A stretch of 64,000 bases of DNA, taken from contig CAVSPW010000002.1 in the NCBI GenBank assembly GCA_963729935.1, forward strand, positions 1,302,001 through 1,366,000, given 5' to 3'. A model generated the notes under the pieces. It had not been told where the DNA came from, did not search any database, and saw nothing but the letters and a program-made list of their open reading frames with translations. Shown one piece after another: positions 52,328-60,520 of this stretch. The position numbers and the translations under genes were made by a program. The stretch's first letter is position 1. Each line of letters begins with the position of its first letter. This DNA comes from CAIKMD01 sp963729935 (GTDB lineage: Bacteria > Pseudomonadota > Alphaproteobacteria > ATCC43930 > CGMCC-115725).

Positions 52328-53362
52328 TTACGGCGTTACGGTGGACAAAAGACGCGCAACGGCGGCGAGAAACTTGTCCACATCCGCTGCGCTGGTGTCG
52401 AACGCAGCGACGAGACGCAGCACCGGCTCGCTTCCCCAGCGATAAAAACCGAAACCGGCCGCGCCCAGGCCGGCGATGACGGGTTCGGGCAGTTCGACGA
52501 AGACCTCGTTGCCTTCGACGGGGTGGAGCAGCTTGGCGCCGGGCAGGCGCGCCAACCCGGCGCCGAGATTTGCCGCCATGGCATTCGCCTGTCGCGCGTT
52601 GCGCAGCCAAAGATCGTCGCGCAGATAGGCGTCGAGCTGCGCCGCGATGAAGCGCATTTTCGACAACAAGTGGCCGGCGCGTTTGCGGCGAAAGCCAAAC
52701 TCGACCGCATTTGCTCGATCGAAAAAGACAACGGCCTCGGCAGCAAGGGCGCCGTTTTTGGTGGCCCCGAAGGAGAGCACGTCGACCCCGGCGCGCCAAG
52801 TGATTGCGGCAGGCGTGCAGCCGAGCCCGGCCACGGCATTGGCAAAGCGCGCACCGTCCATGTGCAGCCCGATCCCGTGCCGGCGCGCCATCGCCCCCAA
52901 GGCAGCGACCTCGTCCACGCGATAATGCGTTCCGGCCTCCGTCTGCTGCGTGATGCTGAGCGCCGCGGGTTGAACATTGTGAACGACGCCCGTCCCCGTG
53001 CAGTGACGATCGACGTGGTCCGGCGCGAGCTTGCCGTGCTCGCCATGAAGCGTCACGAGCTTCGCCCCGGCGGAGAAGAATTCGGGCGCGCCGCATTCAT
53101 CGCTCGCGATATGCGCGTCTTCGTGACAGAAGATCGCGCCCCAGGGAGGCGTCAATGAAGCCAAGGCAAGCGCATTGGCCGCCGTGCCGGTCGCGACCGG
53201 AAAGACCGCGACATCGTGCTCGAAGATCTCGGCGAAGCGCTTCTCCAAACTCTGGCTGACGGCGTCCGCGCCGTAGGGCGCCGCCGGGCCCGCATTCGCC
53301 GCCTCGATCGCATCCATGATCGCGGGCGCTACACAAGCCGCGTTGTCGGACGCGAAATTCAC
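52328..53362 (-). CDS. Low-specificity L-threonine aldolase
   Basis: The 344-residue PLP enzyme of the beta-eliminating lyase fold has FPVATGTAANALALASL, the sequence FCHEDAHIASDECGA, HMDGARFANAVAGLG and the Schiff-base lysine in SFGATKNGALAAEA. It cleaves L-threonine or L-allo-threonine to glycine and acetaldehyde, and could feed the glycine cleavage system encoded 32 kb away. It is monocistronic and divergent from the molybdenum-hydroxylase cluster across 442 bp. Confidence 0.92.
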   Translation of the reverse strand: MNFASDNAACVAPAIMDAIEAANAGPAAPYGADAVSQSLEKRFAEIFEHDVAVFPVATGTAANALALASLTPPWGAIFCHEDAHIASDECGAPEFFSAGAKLVTLHGEHGKLAPDHVDRHCTGTGVVHNVQPAALSITQQTEAGTHYRVDEVAALGAMARRHGIGLHMDGARFANAVAGLGCTPAAITWRAGVDVLSFGATKNGALAAEAVVFFDRANAVEFGFRRKRAGHLLSKMRFIAAQLDAYLRDDLWLRNARQANAMAANLGAGLARLPGAKLLHPVEGNEVFVELPEPVIAGLGAAGFGFYRWGSEPVLRLVAAFDTSAADVDKFLAAVARLLSTVTP

Positions 53363-53571
53363 GGCACCTCCTCTTCACGGTATCGATCGTCGACATGGAA
53401 GCGCCCAGCCCGGGCGCTCGATCAAACGCAGATCGCGCTGATCCCTAACATGCGCGACCGGGAATTGGCGAAGCCATAGCAAGAAATTCGGTCGAGGGCG
53501 CGGGAACGGCGTGGCTTCGTTTGCCGCCTCGGCTCCGAATTGAAAAATCGAGAGACCCGACTCGAAGCGGC

Positions 53572-53613
53572 TTGATCTACATCAAGGGATCGCCGCGATC
53601 ATCCGCTTAATTA
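53572..53613 (+). promoter_or_regulatory. FNR/FixK-type box with -10, upstream of the molybdenum-hydroxylase cluster
   Basis: TTGATCTACATCAA (53572-53585) is a perfect match to the FNR/Anr/FixK consensus TTGAT-N4-ATCAA. An AT-rich -10 (CTTAATTA, 53606-53613) follows, placing the box about 41 bp upstream of the expected start near 53619, the classical class II activation spacing. It implies oxygen-regulated (low-O2 induced) transcription of the downstream genes. The rest of the 442-bp gap (53363-53804) holds a GC hairpin at 53400-53418 and a short possible reading frame, described separately. Confidence 0.8.
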
Positions 53614-53651
53614 AAGACGATGAGCGTCGAGAACTTTAGGGGGAGACCGGT

Positions 53652-53744
53652 ATGTCCCATGAAGAAGCGCCTCTTGGCTTTCGGCTTCCCGAGATGATTG
53701 GCAGCGGTCACGCCGATCCTAGGCAAGCCGGGGAACCCGCTTGA
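53652..53744 (+). CDS. Short possible leader ORF upstream of the molybdenum-hydroxylase genes
   Basis: A 30-codon frame (MSHEEAPLGFRLPEMIG...) starts at an ATG with a strong ribosome site, AGGGGGAG, 6 nt upstream, and lies between the FNR-type promoter and the first structural gene. I do not recognise it. It could be a leader peptide or a small protein, or a chance frame. There is no hydrophobic or cysteine motif in it. Confidence 0.35.
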   Translation: MSHEEAPLGFRLPEMIGSGHADPRQAGEPA

Positions 53745-53804
53745 TCGCGACCAGCAAGAGCGGGCTCTAGGGGCTTCGGGAAGGCGCGAGAGGAGGGCAG
53801 ACAA

Positions 53805-54497
53805 ATGAGCAACGGATCCACACCGCGACCGGATGACGCCTGCATCCCTGACAAGGCGGAACAGACGACAAACAGAGCGGATTGCCAGATTGATGTCTTG
53901 GCCGCGCTGCGAACCTCGCGGCGCGATTTCATCAAGGGCGTGATCGCCTCCGGCAGCTCCGTTGCGGCCATGGGATACATGTTTCGAACCGCCCTCGGCC
54001 CGACACCGGCGATGGCGGCTCCGGGCACGGTTGAGCGTCTGATCACCCTGAAAGTCAACGGGCAGCTTCGCCGTGTCGACGTGCTCCCGAACGAGACCCT
54101 GGCGCTCACGCTCCGCTACAAGCTCGGCCTCACCGGCACCAAGCTTGGCTGCGACCGCGGCGAATGTGGTGCTTGCACCGTGATGTTGGACGGCACCACG
54201 CATTACTCTTGCACGACCCTCACGCATGGGATCGCGGGTCGCGAGGTGACGACGGTCGAAGGCGTCGCCGGCCCCGACGGCAAGCTGCACCCGGTTCAAC
54301 AAGGTTTCATCGACGAGTTGGCGCCGCAATGCGGGTTCTGCACGCCGGGCCAGGTCGTTGCGGCGGTTGCGTTGCTGCGTGCAAATCCCAAACCGAGTCT
54401 TGAAGAAGCCAAGCTCGCCATGTCCGGGAATTTGTGCCGTTGCGGCGCCTATGAATATTACCTGAAGGGCGTCATGCGGGCGGCAGGGGAGGCTTGA
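53805..54497 (+). CDS. Tat-exported (2Fe-2S) small subunit of a xanthine-dehydrogenase-family molybdenum hydroxylase
   Basis: The 230-residue protein has a twin-arginine signal (SRRDFIKGVIASGSSVAAM, Arg39-Arg40), preceded by an unusually long n-region of about 38 residues. The plant-type [2Fe-2S] ligands are C116, C121, C124 and C136 (GCDRGECGAC), and the second [2Fe-2S] cluster uses C176, C179, C211 and C213 (QCGFCTPG, NLCRCG). This is the electron-transfer subunit of a periplasmic Mo hydroxylase, in the manner of PaoA. The start follows AGAGGAGGGCAGACAA. The next gene begins one nucleotide after the stop. Neither of the other two subunits has a leader, so they probably travel as passengers of this one. 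Confidence 0.92.
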   Translation: MSNGSTPRPDDACIPDKAEQTTNRADCQIDVLAALRTSRRDFIKGVIASGSSVAAMGYMFRTALGPTPAMAAPGTVERLITLKVNGQLRRVDVLPNETLALTLRYKLGLTGTKLGCDRGECGACTVMLDGTTHYSCTTLTHGIAGREVTTVEGVAGPDGKLHPVQQGFIDELAPQCGFCTPGQVVAAVALLRANPKPSLEEAKLAMSGNLCRCGAYEYYLKGVMRAAGEA

Positions 54498-54498
54498 G

Positions 54499-56898
54499 AT
54501 GGCCAATCGACTGATCGGAAAAGACTTCACGCCGCCCGATGTGCTGGCCAAGGTTACCGGCACGGCCAAATATGCGGAGGATTACCGCGCCGAGGGAATG
54601 CTGTTCTGTAAGCTCCTGCTCAGCCCGATGCCGCATGCGCGGGTCCGCCACATCGATGCATCGGCGGCCCTGAAGATGAAGGGCGTCGTGGCCGTTCTCA
54701 CCGCGGACGAGGTGCCGTCCTTCCCCGAGCCCGAAGACCCGATTCTCACCAACGAACCGCATTTCGTCGGCGATCCCATCCTGGCGGTAGCGGCCGTCAG
54801 CGAGGAGGTCGCGGCAGCCGCGATCGAGGCGATCCAGGTCGATCTGGAGCAGTTGCCGTTCACGGTGGATCCGCTCGACAGCCTCTATCCGGGCGGCCCG
54901 AACGCGCGCGCCAAGGGCAACGTCGCCAACACCAATCTCGCCTTGCAAGTCATCAAGTGGCAAGCCTCGGATTTTGTTGGGGTCGATCAGGGTAAGCTTC
55001 CGCAAGGCAAGCCGAGCGACGAATGGTCCTATGGCGATCTCGTCGGCGGGTTCTCCAAGGCCAAGGTCATCGTCGAGGACAGCTTCACCACCGCTGGCGT
55101 CGCCCATCACGCGCTGGAACCGCGCTCATGCATGGCTTACTGGCAGAATGGACGCTGCTATGTCCACGCCTCGACCCAGAGCCAGGCGCTGAGCCTGCCG
55201 GGATTGGCCCACTATATCGGGATCACCCCCGACAAGCTGGTGCTGATCGCGGAATTCTGCGGCGGCGGTTTCGGCGGCAAGAGCGACCAATATCCGCAGA
55301 TGGCCATTCCCGCCTATCTGGCAAAAAAGGCCGGGCGTCCGGTGATGATGCGCGTCACGCGAGCCGAAGAATCCGGCTTCGCCGCCCGCCCCGCCTTTCA
55401 GGGCAGCGCCAAGATCGGCTTCGCCGCCGACGGCCGCGTGACCGCGATCGATCTCTATATCGTTCACGACAACGGTCCGAATCTCGGCTTCTGGGACTAT
55501 CGCGATGCGGCCGACACGGTGTCGATCGTCTATCAGCCCGAGGCCATGCGCTTTCGCGGTATTTCCGTTCTGACCAACACGGTGATGCGCACCCCGCAGC
55601 GCGGCCCGGGCACCAACCAGATGGCGGTGGCGCTCGAGCCCTTCCTCGATCGCGCGGCGCGGGAGCTCAACATCGACCGCGTCGCCATTCGCCGGATCAA
55701 CGCGCCCGACCAGACGGGAAAATTCGGTGCGAAGCGATCGCCCGTCACCAGCGCCTTCCTGCGCGATGCCTTGGATAAAGGCGCTGAGATCTTCAAATGG
55801 TCGGAAAAGACCAAGGAGAGCGGAACACGCCAGGGGAACAAGGTCATCGGAATCGGCGTCGGCCAGGGTCACCATACCGCCGGCTATAAGGGCTTCGACG
55901 GTCTCGTCCGGATCCTGCCCGACGGCAAGCTCTATATCCACACCGGAGTCGGCAATCTCGGCACGTATTCCTACGCCGCGACGGCCCGGGCGGCCGCAGA
56001 GGTGCTGGGCTACGATTGGGCCAATTGCGTCATCGTGCGCGGCAACTCCGACAACCATCTGCCGTGGAACTTCGGCCAGTTTTCGTCCAACACCGCCTAT
56101 ACCGAGACGCGGACCAATTACGTCGCGGCAATAGACGCCAAGACCAAACTGCTCGAGATCGCCGCGCAAGATCTCGGGGGCAAACCGGACGATTACGAGC
56201 TGAAAGACGAGAAGGTCGTCGCCAAGGCAGATCCGTCCAAATCGATGAGCTTCGCCGACGCCGCGAAGCGGGCGATCGCGCTCGGCGGCAAATACAGCGG
56301 CAAGGAAGCGCCGCAGGGCATCAACCCGATGACCGCGGCATCGGTCGCGGCGCTCGCCGGCACCGGGCTGATCGGCGTGGCCAAGGACACCTTGGCGCAG
56401 AACGGCGTCACACCCGCGCTTGCCGCCGGCTTCATCAAGATCGCGCTCGACGTCGAGACCGGGCAGGTTGACATCCTCGAATATGTCGGCGTCGCCGATT
56501 GCGGCGTGGTTCTCCACCCGCGGGGTCTTGCCGCCCAGAATGTCGGGGCGATGGTTCAGGGCATTGGCCTCGCCCGCTTCGAGCACGTCGTCTACGACTC
56601 GAAGCTCGGGCTGCCTGCCAATGTCCAGCTCGATCAGGCGAAACCGCCGACCAGCCTCGACCTACCGCTCGAGATCACGACAACCGCCGTCGAGAAGCCG
56701 GACGAGTCGAACCCGTTGGGTGCCAAGGGCATTGGCGAGCCGATCGAGGGCTGCGCGGCGGCGGCGTTGCTGTGCGCCATCTCGGATGCGCTCGGCGGGC
56801 ATTACTTCAACCGCACGCCGCTGACGCGCGATTATATCGTCAATGCTTTGGCGAAGCGGACCCAATCCTACAAGCCGCTTGAAGCGAGCACGATGTGA
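54499..56898 (+). CDS. Xanthine-dehydrogenase-family molybdopterin-binding (large) subunit
   Basis: The 799-residue protein carries the Mo-cofactor motifs of the family: the GGGFGGKSDQYPQMA loop (about residue 255), QRGPGTNQMAVALEP, and the catalytic Glu747 in GAKGIGEPIEG near the C-terminus. It binds molybdopterin-dinucleotide and does the hydroxylation or oxidation (or the reductive reverse) of an aromatic, heterocyclic or aldehyde substrate. No signal peptide is present, so export with the Tat subunit is inferred. It is 11 nt from the FAD subunit. No XdhC/PaoD-like maturation chaperone gene is visible in this window. Confidence 0.93.
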   Translation: MANRLIGKDFTPPDVLAKVTGTAKYAEDYRAEGMLFCKLLLSPMPHARVRHIDASAALKMKGVVAVLTADEVPSFPEPEDPILTNEPHFVGDPILAVAAVSEEVAAAAIEAIQVDLEQLPFTVDPLDSLYPGGPNARAKGNVANTNLALQVIKWQASDFVGVDQGKLPQGKPSDEWSYGDLVGGFSKAKVIVEDSFTTAGVAHHALEPRSCMAYWQNGRCYVHASTQSQALSLPGLAHYIGITPDKLVLIAEFCGGGFGGKSDQYPQMAIPAYLAKKAGRPVMMRVTRAEESGFAARPAFQGSAKIGFAADGRVTAIDLYIVHDNGPNLGFWDYRDAADTVSIVYQPEAMRFRGISVLTNTVMRTPQRGPGTNQMAVALEPFLDRAARELNIDRVAIRRINAPDQTGKFGAKRSPVTSAFLRDALDKGAEIFKWSEKTKESGTRQGNKVIGIGVGQGHHTAGYKGFDGLVRILPDGKLYIHTGVGNLGTYSYAATARAAAEVLGYDWANCVIVRGNSDNHLPWNFGQFSSNTAYTETRTNYVAAIDAKTKLLEIAAQDLGGKPDDYELKDEKVVAKADPSKSMSFADAAKRAIALGGKYSGKEAPQGINPMTAASVAALAGTGLIGVAKDTLAQNGVTPALAAGFIKIALDVETGQVDILEYVGVADCGVVLHPRGLAAQNVGAMVQGIGLARFEHVVYDSKLGLPANVQLDQAKPPTSLDLPLEITTTAVEKPDESNPLGAKGIGEPIEGCAAAALLCAISDALGGHYFNRTPLTRDYIVNALAKRTQSYKPLEASTM

Positions 56899-56908
56899 GG
56901 GGCCTGCC

Positions 56909-57907
56909 ATGATGATCAGAGACGTGATGCCCGGCTTCGAGCTTTACCAGCCGAAGACATTGGCCGACGCGGTGGCCCTCGCCGCCCAGCACGGCCACGA
57001 CGCATGGAAGCTGGCCGGCGGCAATGACAGCTTGTCCTGGTTCAAGGACAGGATCAAACGGCCCAAAGTCGTCATCGATCTTAACGGAATTCCCGAGATG
57101 CGGGGCGTCCGCGAGATTGCGGATGGCATCCAGATCGGAGCCCTGACGACGCTCGTCGAGGTTACGCAGAATCCGGCGATACGCGGCAAATACCGGCTGC
57201 TGGCCGACGCAGCCGCCAAGGTGGCCAGTCCACAGATCCGCAACTCGGGCACCATCGGCGGCAATGTCAGCCAGGACGCACGCTGCTGGTATTACCGCTA
57301 CGGTCTGCCGTGCTATCGCGCCGGCGGGAATACCTGCTTCGCCGATACCCCGACGGGCCAGAACCGCGAACACGCGTTGTTCTTGACCGACCGCTGCGTT
57401 GCGGTGTCGCCATCGGACACGGCGCCGGCAATGGTGGCGCTGGACGCCCAGATGGTGATCCACAATCGCAGCGGCGAGCATGCCATCGCGGCCCAAGATT
57501 ATTTCATCGGCCCGTCCGTCGACATTACGCGCATGACCGCGCTCCAGCCGGGCGACATTCTCACGGCAATCAGGCTGCCGAAGAGCTGGGCCGGGGCGAA
57601 ATTCTACTTCGAGAAGGCTTCCGACCGGGAGGCGTTCGACTTTCCGCTGGTCAATGTGGCTGCAGCGCTGCAGGTCGGTGCCGATGGCACGGTCAGCAAT
57701 TCCCGCATCGTCGTCAATGGCGTTTCCGCCGCGCCCTACCGCGTTCCGTCCGCCGAATCCGCCGTCAAAGGCAAGAAAATCGATGCCGACGTGGCCGCAA
57801 TCGCGGGTGCCTCATCGACCCGCGGGGCCCACGCCTTGAACTACAACGGCTTCAAGATTCCCTTGATGCAGAATTTGATCATGCGCGCCGTTCGCGACGC
57901 CGCCTGA
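56909..57907 (+). CDS. FAD-binding (medium) subunit of the molybdenum hydroxylase, with four-cysteine insert
   Basis: The 332-residue CoxM/HcrB-type flavoprotein has the FAD motifs KLAGGNDSLSWFKDRI and IRNSGTIGGNV. Directly after it come four cysteines, C126, C135, C143 and C163, in DARCWYYRYGLPCYRAGG and following sequence. Similar insertions in 4-hydroxybenzoyl-CoA reductase beta subunit and periplasmic aldehyde oxidoreductase PaoB hold a [4Fe-4S] cluster. It therefore may carry electrons Mo to 2Fe-2S to FAD to 4Fe-4S, or in reverse. The start at 56909 is one of two consecutive ATGs. It follows the large subunit by 10 nt. Confidence 0.92.
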   Translation: MMIRDVMPGFELYQPKTLADAVALAAQHGHDAWKLAGGNDSLSWFKDRIKRPKVVIDLNGIPEMRGVREIADGIQIGALTTLVEVTQNPAIRGKYRLLADAAAKVASPQIRNSGTIGGNVSQDARCWYYRYGLPCYRAGGNTCFADTPTGQNREHALFLTDRCVAVSPSDTAPAMVALDAQMVIHNRSGEHAIAAQDYFIGPSVDITRMTALQPGDILTAIRLPKSWAGAKFYFEKASDREAFDFPLVNVAAALQVGADGTVSNSRIVVNGVSAAPYRVPSAESAVKGKKIDADVAAIAGASSTRGAHALNYNGFKIPLMQNLIMRAVRDAA

Positions 57908-57921
57908 CGGAGATCACGCTC

Positions 57922-58323
57922 ATGCTGAATGTTCAAAATGACTTGGGGGATCGGATCGACGCGGTCGAATCCGCCTACGAGTTCATGCTTGCCTATGCGG
58001 CCCAGGGGCGCCGGGGAACCGAAGGCGGGCCGTCCGATGAAATCCGGGACTATCTGCAGCAAGCGATCGCCGCGCTTGACGGGTTGGTGGAGAGCTGCCG
58101 CGCCACTCTGCCGGACGACGACGATCAGGCCGCGGCCCTCGACGCCTTTCTCGACGTGGTCGAAGGCGACATTGCCAAGGCATCCTCCGCCCTGAGGCTC
58201 ATTCTGGTGCGGCCCGCCATCAGCTCGCAGGCGATCGACAACCTCAACGCGTCGATCCATCTGCGTGCGCTGCTGACGGACCTATTCCTGCTTGATGGGA
58301 TCGACCCGGGCGCCGAAACCTGA
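57922..58323 (+). CDS. Hypothetical small helical protein in the molybdenum-hydroxylase cluster
   Basis: The 133-residue acidic protein starts at 57922, after ACGGAG, 14 nt after the FAD-subunit stop. It is predicted all-helical by pattern, with repeating hydrophobic positions (AYEFMLAYAAQGRRG, IRDYLQQAIAALDGLVE, LDAFLDVVEGDIAKASSALRL). There is no cysteine pair, signal peptide or membrane helix. I do not recognise the family. Its location between the Mo-enzyme subunits and the dehydrogenase-like gene suggests an assembly, chaperone or accessory role, but this is inference. Confidence 0.7.
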   Translation: MLNVQNDLGDRIDAVESAYEFMLAYAAQGRRGTEGGPSDEIRDYLQQAIAALDGLVESCRATLPDDDDQAAALDAFLDVVEGDIAKASSALRLILVRPAISSQAIDNLNASIHLRALLTDLFLLDGIDPGAET

Positions 58324-58340
58324 CACGGGGAAGTTTCACC

Positions 58341-59309
58341 ATGCCCGAGCTTGCGATCGGCATCATCGGACTTGGCGCCACGGGCGTGGCGATCGCCGAG
58401 CGCCTGCGAGCAAAGGGATACGCGCCGCAGGTTTTTGACCCGGTCACCAAATTGACGCGGAACTATTTGGTCCATGGCGGCGCCGGCGGCGTTGCGACCG
58501 CCGCGATGGTTGCCCAGCTCTGCGACATCATCCTGATCACCACCGAGACCGACCAAGTCACGCGCGACGTCACGCTCGGACCGACGGGCATCGTCCATCA
58601 CGCAAGGCCCGACACGCTTGTGGTGGATATGGCCAGCGACGACGCCGCCTTGACGACCGAAATGCCGCGGGCCTTGGTGTCCCGCGGCGCCGCGTTGGTC
58701 GATGCTCCGGTCATTGGCACCGCCAAAGATGCAGCAGCCGGCAGTTTGGTCGTCCTCTATAGCGGGCGGGAGGAACACATCGCACGTTGTCGGCCGGTGT
58801 TCGACGCTTTGGCGCGCCGCATCGTCAGGATCGGCGATACGCCGGGATCCGCGCGCGCGGCACGCGCCATTGCCCGCCTCTACGGCGCCGTCAATTTGAC
58901 GGCCGCCGCGGAAGCATTGTTGATCGGCAAGCGCTTCGGTCTCCAACCGGCCATGACGCTTGGGGCGATCGAGGCGCTGAGCGACGTCACGGGCATGCCG
59001 CCCCCGACCCTTGCCGGCGAGGTACTGACCGGCCGTTTCGGATCGGGCTATCCGCTCGACCACCTCATCCGCGACATGGACAGCGCCTTGGCGACGGCGC
59101 GCGCACATGGCACGCCGGCACCCCTCGCGCGGCTTGTGCGCGAGATCGTGGCGTCGGCGCGTTTGACCCTGAACACGGCGCACGACCACACAGAAATGGT
59201 TCGCTGGCTTGAAGCGAACGCCTGTGCCGCACTTGCCGATATTCGAGCCGAGCCGCCGCCGGTCCATCGGAGCGCCGATGGGCCGCGGACAATCTCGATG
59301 CGCTCCTAG
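58341..59309 (+). CDS. 6PGDH/HIBADH-family NAD(P)-binding protein lacking the usual catalytic lysine
   Basis: The 322-residue protein has the Rossmann motif IGIIGLGATGVAIAERL, the substrate loop VDAPVIGTAKDAAAG and a helical C-terminal domain. The helix that normally carries the catalytic lysine (GxGxxxKxxN) reads GSARAARAIARLYGAVN, with Arg and Ala and no Lys. Activity may be altered or absent, or it may have another role such as redox sensing. It follows the small helical gene by 17 nt in the same run. Its placement with the Mo enzyme suggests it acts on a linked substrate or product. Confidence 0.8.
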   Translation: MPELAIGIIGLGATGVAIAERLRAKGYAPQVFDPVTKLTRNYLVHGGAGGVATAAMVAQLCDIILITTETDQVTRDVTLGPTGIVHHARPDTLVVDMASDDAALTTEMPRALVSRGAALVDAPVIGTAKDAAAGSLVVLYSGREEHIARCRPVFDALARRIVRIGDTPGSARAARAIARLYGAVNLTAAAEALLIGKRFGLQPAMTLGAIEALSDVTGMPPPTLAGEVLTGRFGSGYPLDHLIRDMDSALATARAHGTPAPLARLVREIVASARLTLNTAHDHTEMVRWLEANACAALADIRAEPPPVHRSADGPRTISMRS

Positions 59310-59421
59310 CGCCGGCGCGGCAAACACGAACCGCCATAGGTGAACGCGACCTGAATCAAAGATCGGTGAAGTTTCTTCCCGGTGTTTTCACTCTGAAACG
59401 GTGAACGAAGACAAGGCGCCC

Positions 59422-60300
59422 ATGGACTACTTCTTTCGCTATGCGACCAGCGTGTACGGGCAAGAGGTGCTGCTCGGCGCCAATTGGGATCTCTTCTGGT
59501 GGTTCGTCGCCGCCGGTGCGATCTTCATCATCTTGCATGCTTTGACGGTTCCATGGCTGCGCCGGCGGGTGGCGCGCAGAGCCGCGCAAGCTCGGGCGCC
59601 GCAGAGATCGGCCACGAGCGGCCATGAATCGACGGACAGTCTTGCGGCAACAGGCGGACCGGGAGAACGGGAGGTTCGTCACCGCCTGACCGAGCGGCTG
59701 TTCCATTGGGTGCTGGCTGCCTCCGGCCTGACCCTGCTGGTCACCGCCTTCGCGCCCATTCTCGGTTGGCAATTCGATTGGGTCCCGGTCCACTGGCTCA
59801 CGGGAATTGTTCTGATCGCGGCCGTCTTATTTCACATCATACGATCCCTTGTCAGCCTCGAGTTTTGGTCGATGATGCCCGATTGGGGGGATATCGTGAA
59901 CGCCTGGCGCGCCGTAGCGCTGACCTTGGGCGGCAAGGCGGACGCTCCGGGAAAGCCCGGCAAATATCCGCTGATGCAGAAATTGTATCACTGGGGCATC
60001 GCCGGCTGGATTTTGGTTCTCATCGCGACCGGCGGGCTGATGCTCGCGAAGATCGACACGTCATTCTGGCAGCGCAACCCGTATTTCCTGTCGGATTTCG
60101 AATGGGGCATCGTCTACACCATCCATGATTTCTTCGCGCTCGGCATGCTTCCCTTGATTATCATGCACGTCTATTTCGCGCTGCGGCCCGACAAGATATT
60201 CCTGCTGCGCTCGATGCTCCTGGGCTGGGTGACGCGCCGCGAATATCTCGACAATCACGATCCGAAGCGCTGGGTCGCCGAGCCGGCCGACAATGATTGA
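59422..60300 (+). CDS. b-type cytochrome membrane protein (cytochrome b561/formate-dehydrogenase-gamma type)
   Basis: The 292-residue protein has five hydrophobic segments (one N-terminal, then four of the cytochrome b561 fold). Candidate haem ligands are RLFHWVLAASG, VHWLTGIVLIAAVLFHIIRS, LYHWGIAGWI and IHDFFALGMLPLIIMHVY. I prefer the ATG at 59422 (AAGG nearby) to a GTG at 59401; this is uncertain. It would anchor the periplasmic Mo enzyme or its electron partner to the membrane and exchange electrons with quinone. Confidence 0.85.
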   Translation: MDYFFRYATSVYGQEVLLGANWDLFWWFVAAGAIFIILHALTVPWLRRRVARRAAQARAPQRSATSGHESTDSLAATGGPGEREVRHRLTERLFHWVLAASGLTLLVTAFAPILGWQFDWVPVHWLTGIVLIAAVLFHIIRSLVSLEFWSMMPDWGDIVNAWRAVALTLGGKADAPGKPGKYPLMQKLYHWGIAGWILVLIATGGLMLAKIDTSFWQRNPYFLSDFEWGIVYTIHDFFALGMLPLIIMHVYFALRPDKIFLLRSMLLGWVTRREYLDNHDPKRWVAEPADND

Positions 60301-60315
60301 GCGAGGCGGAACAAC

Positions 60316-60396
60316 ATGACGGTGCTTGAGGCGAAGAGACCGATTGATGCGCCAGCACGGCGGATCGGCGAGCGGGCGAAGGGTGACGCGGCGTGA
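60316..60396 (+). CDS. Short possible ORF between cytochrome genes
   Basis: A 26-codon frame (MTVLEAKRPIDAPARRIG...) starts after GAGGCGGAACAAC, 15 nt downstream of the cytochrome b stop. I do not recognise it and it may be chance. The rest of the gap to 60520 shows no further gene and no FNR-type box. Confidence 0.25.
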   Translation: MTVLEAKRPIDAPARRIGERAKGDAA

Positions 60397-60520
60397 AAGC
60401 TACGTCGCGTCACGGTCTGCATCCGCGTGCGCCATCACGGTGGCGCGCAGCGGACTCCGCTTTCTCTCGTTCTTCCCTCCAGGAACTCTAACTTTGCCAA
60501 TTCTCCGGTGAGTACAGATC

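Noticed and set aside
53400..53418. 7-bp GC hairpin AGCGCCC/GGGCGCT upstream of threonine aldolase
   Set aside because: It is a short palindrome in GC-rich DNA with no T-run and no matching element nearby; it may be chance.
59310..59421. Possible extra FNR-type site before the cytochrome b gene
   Set aside because: The sequence contains GAATCAAAGATCGG but no TTGAT-N4-ATCAA match, so no regulatory claim is made.
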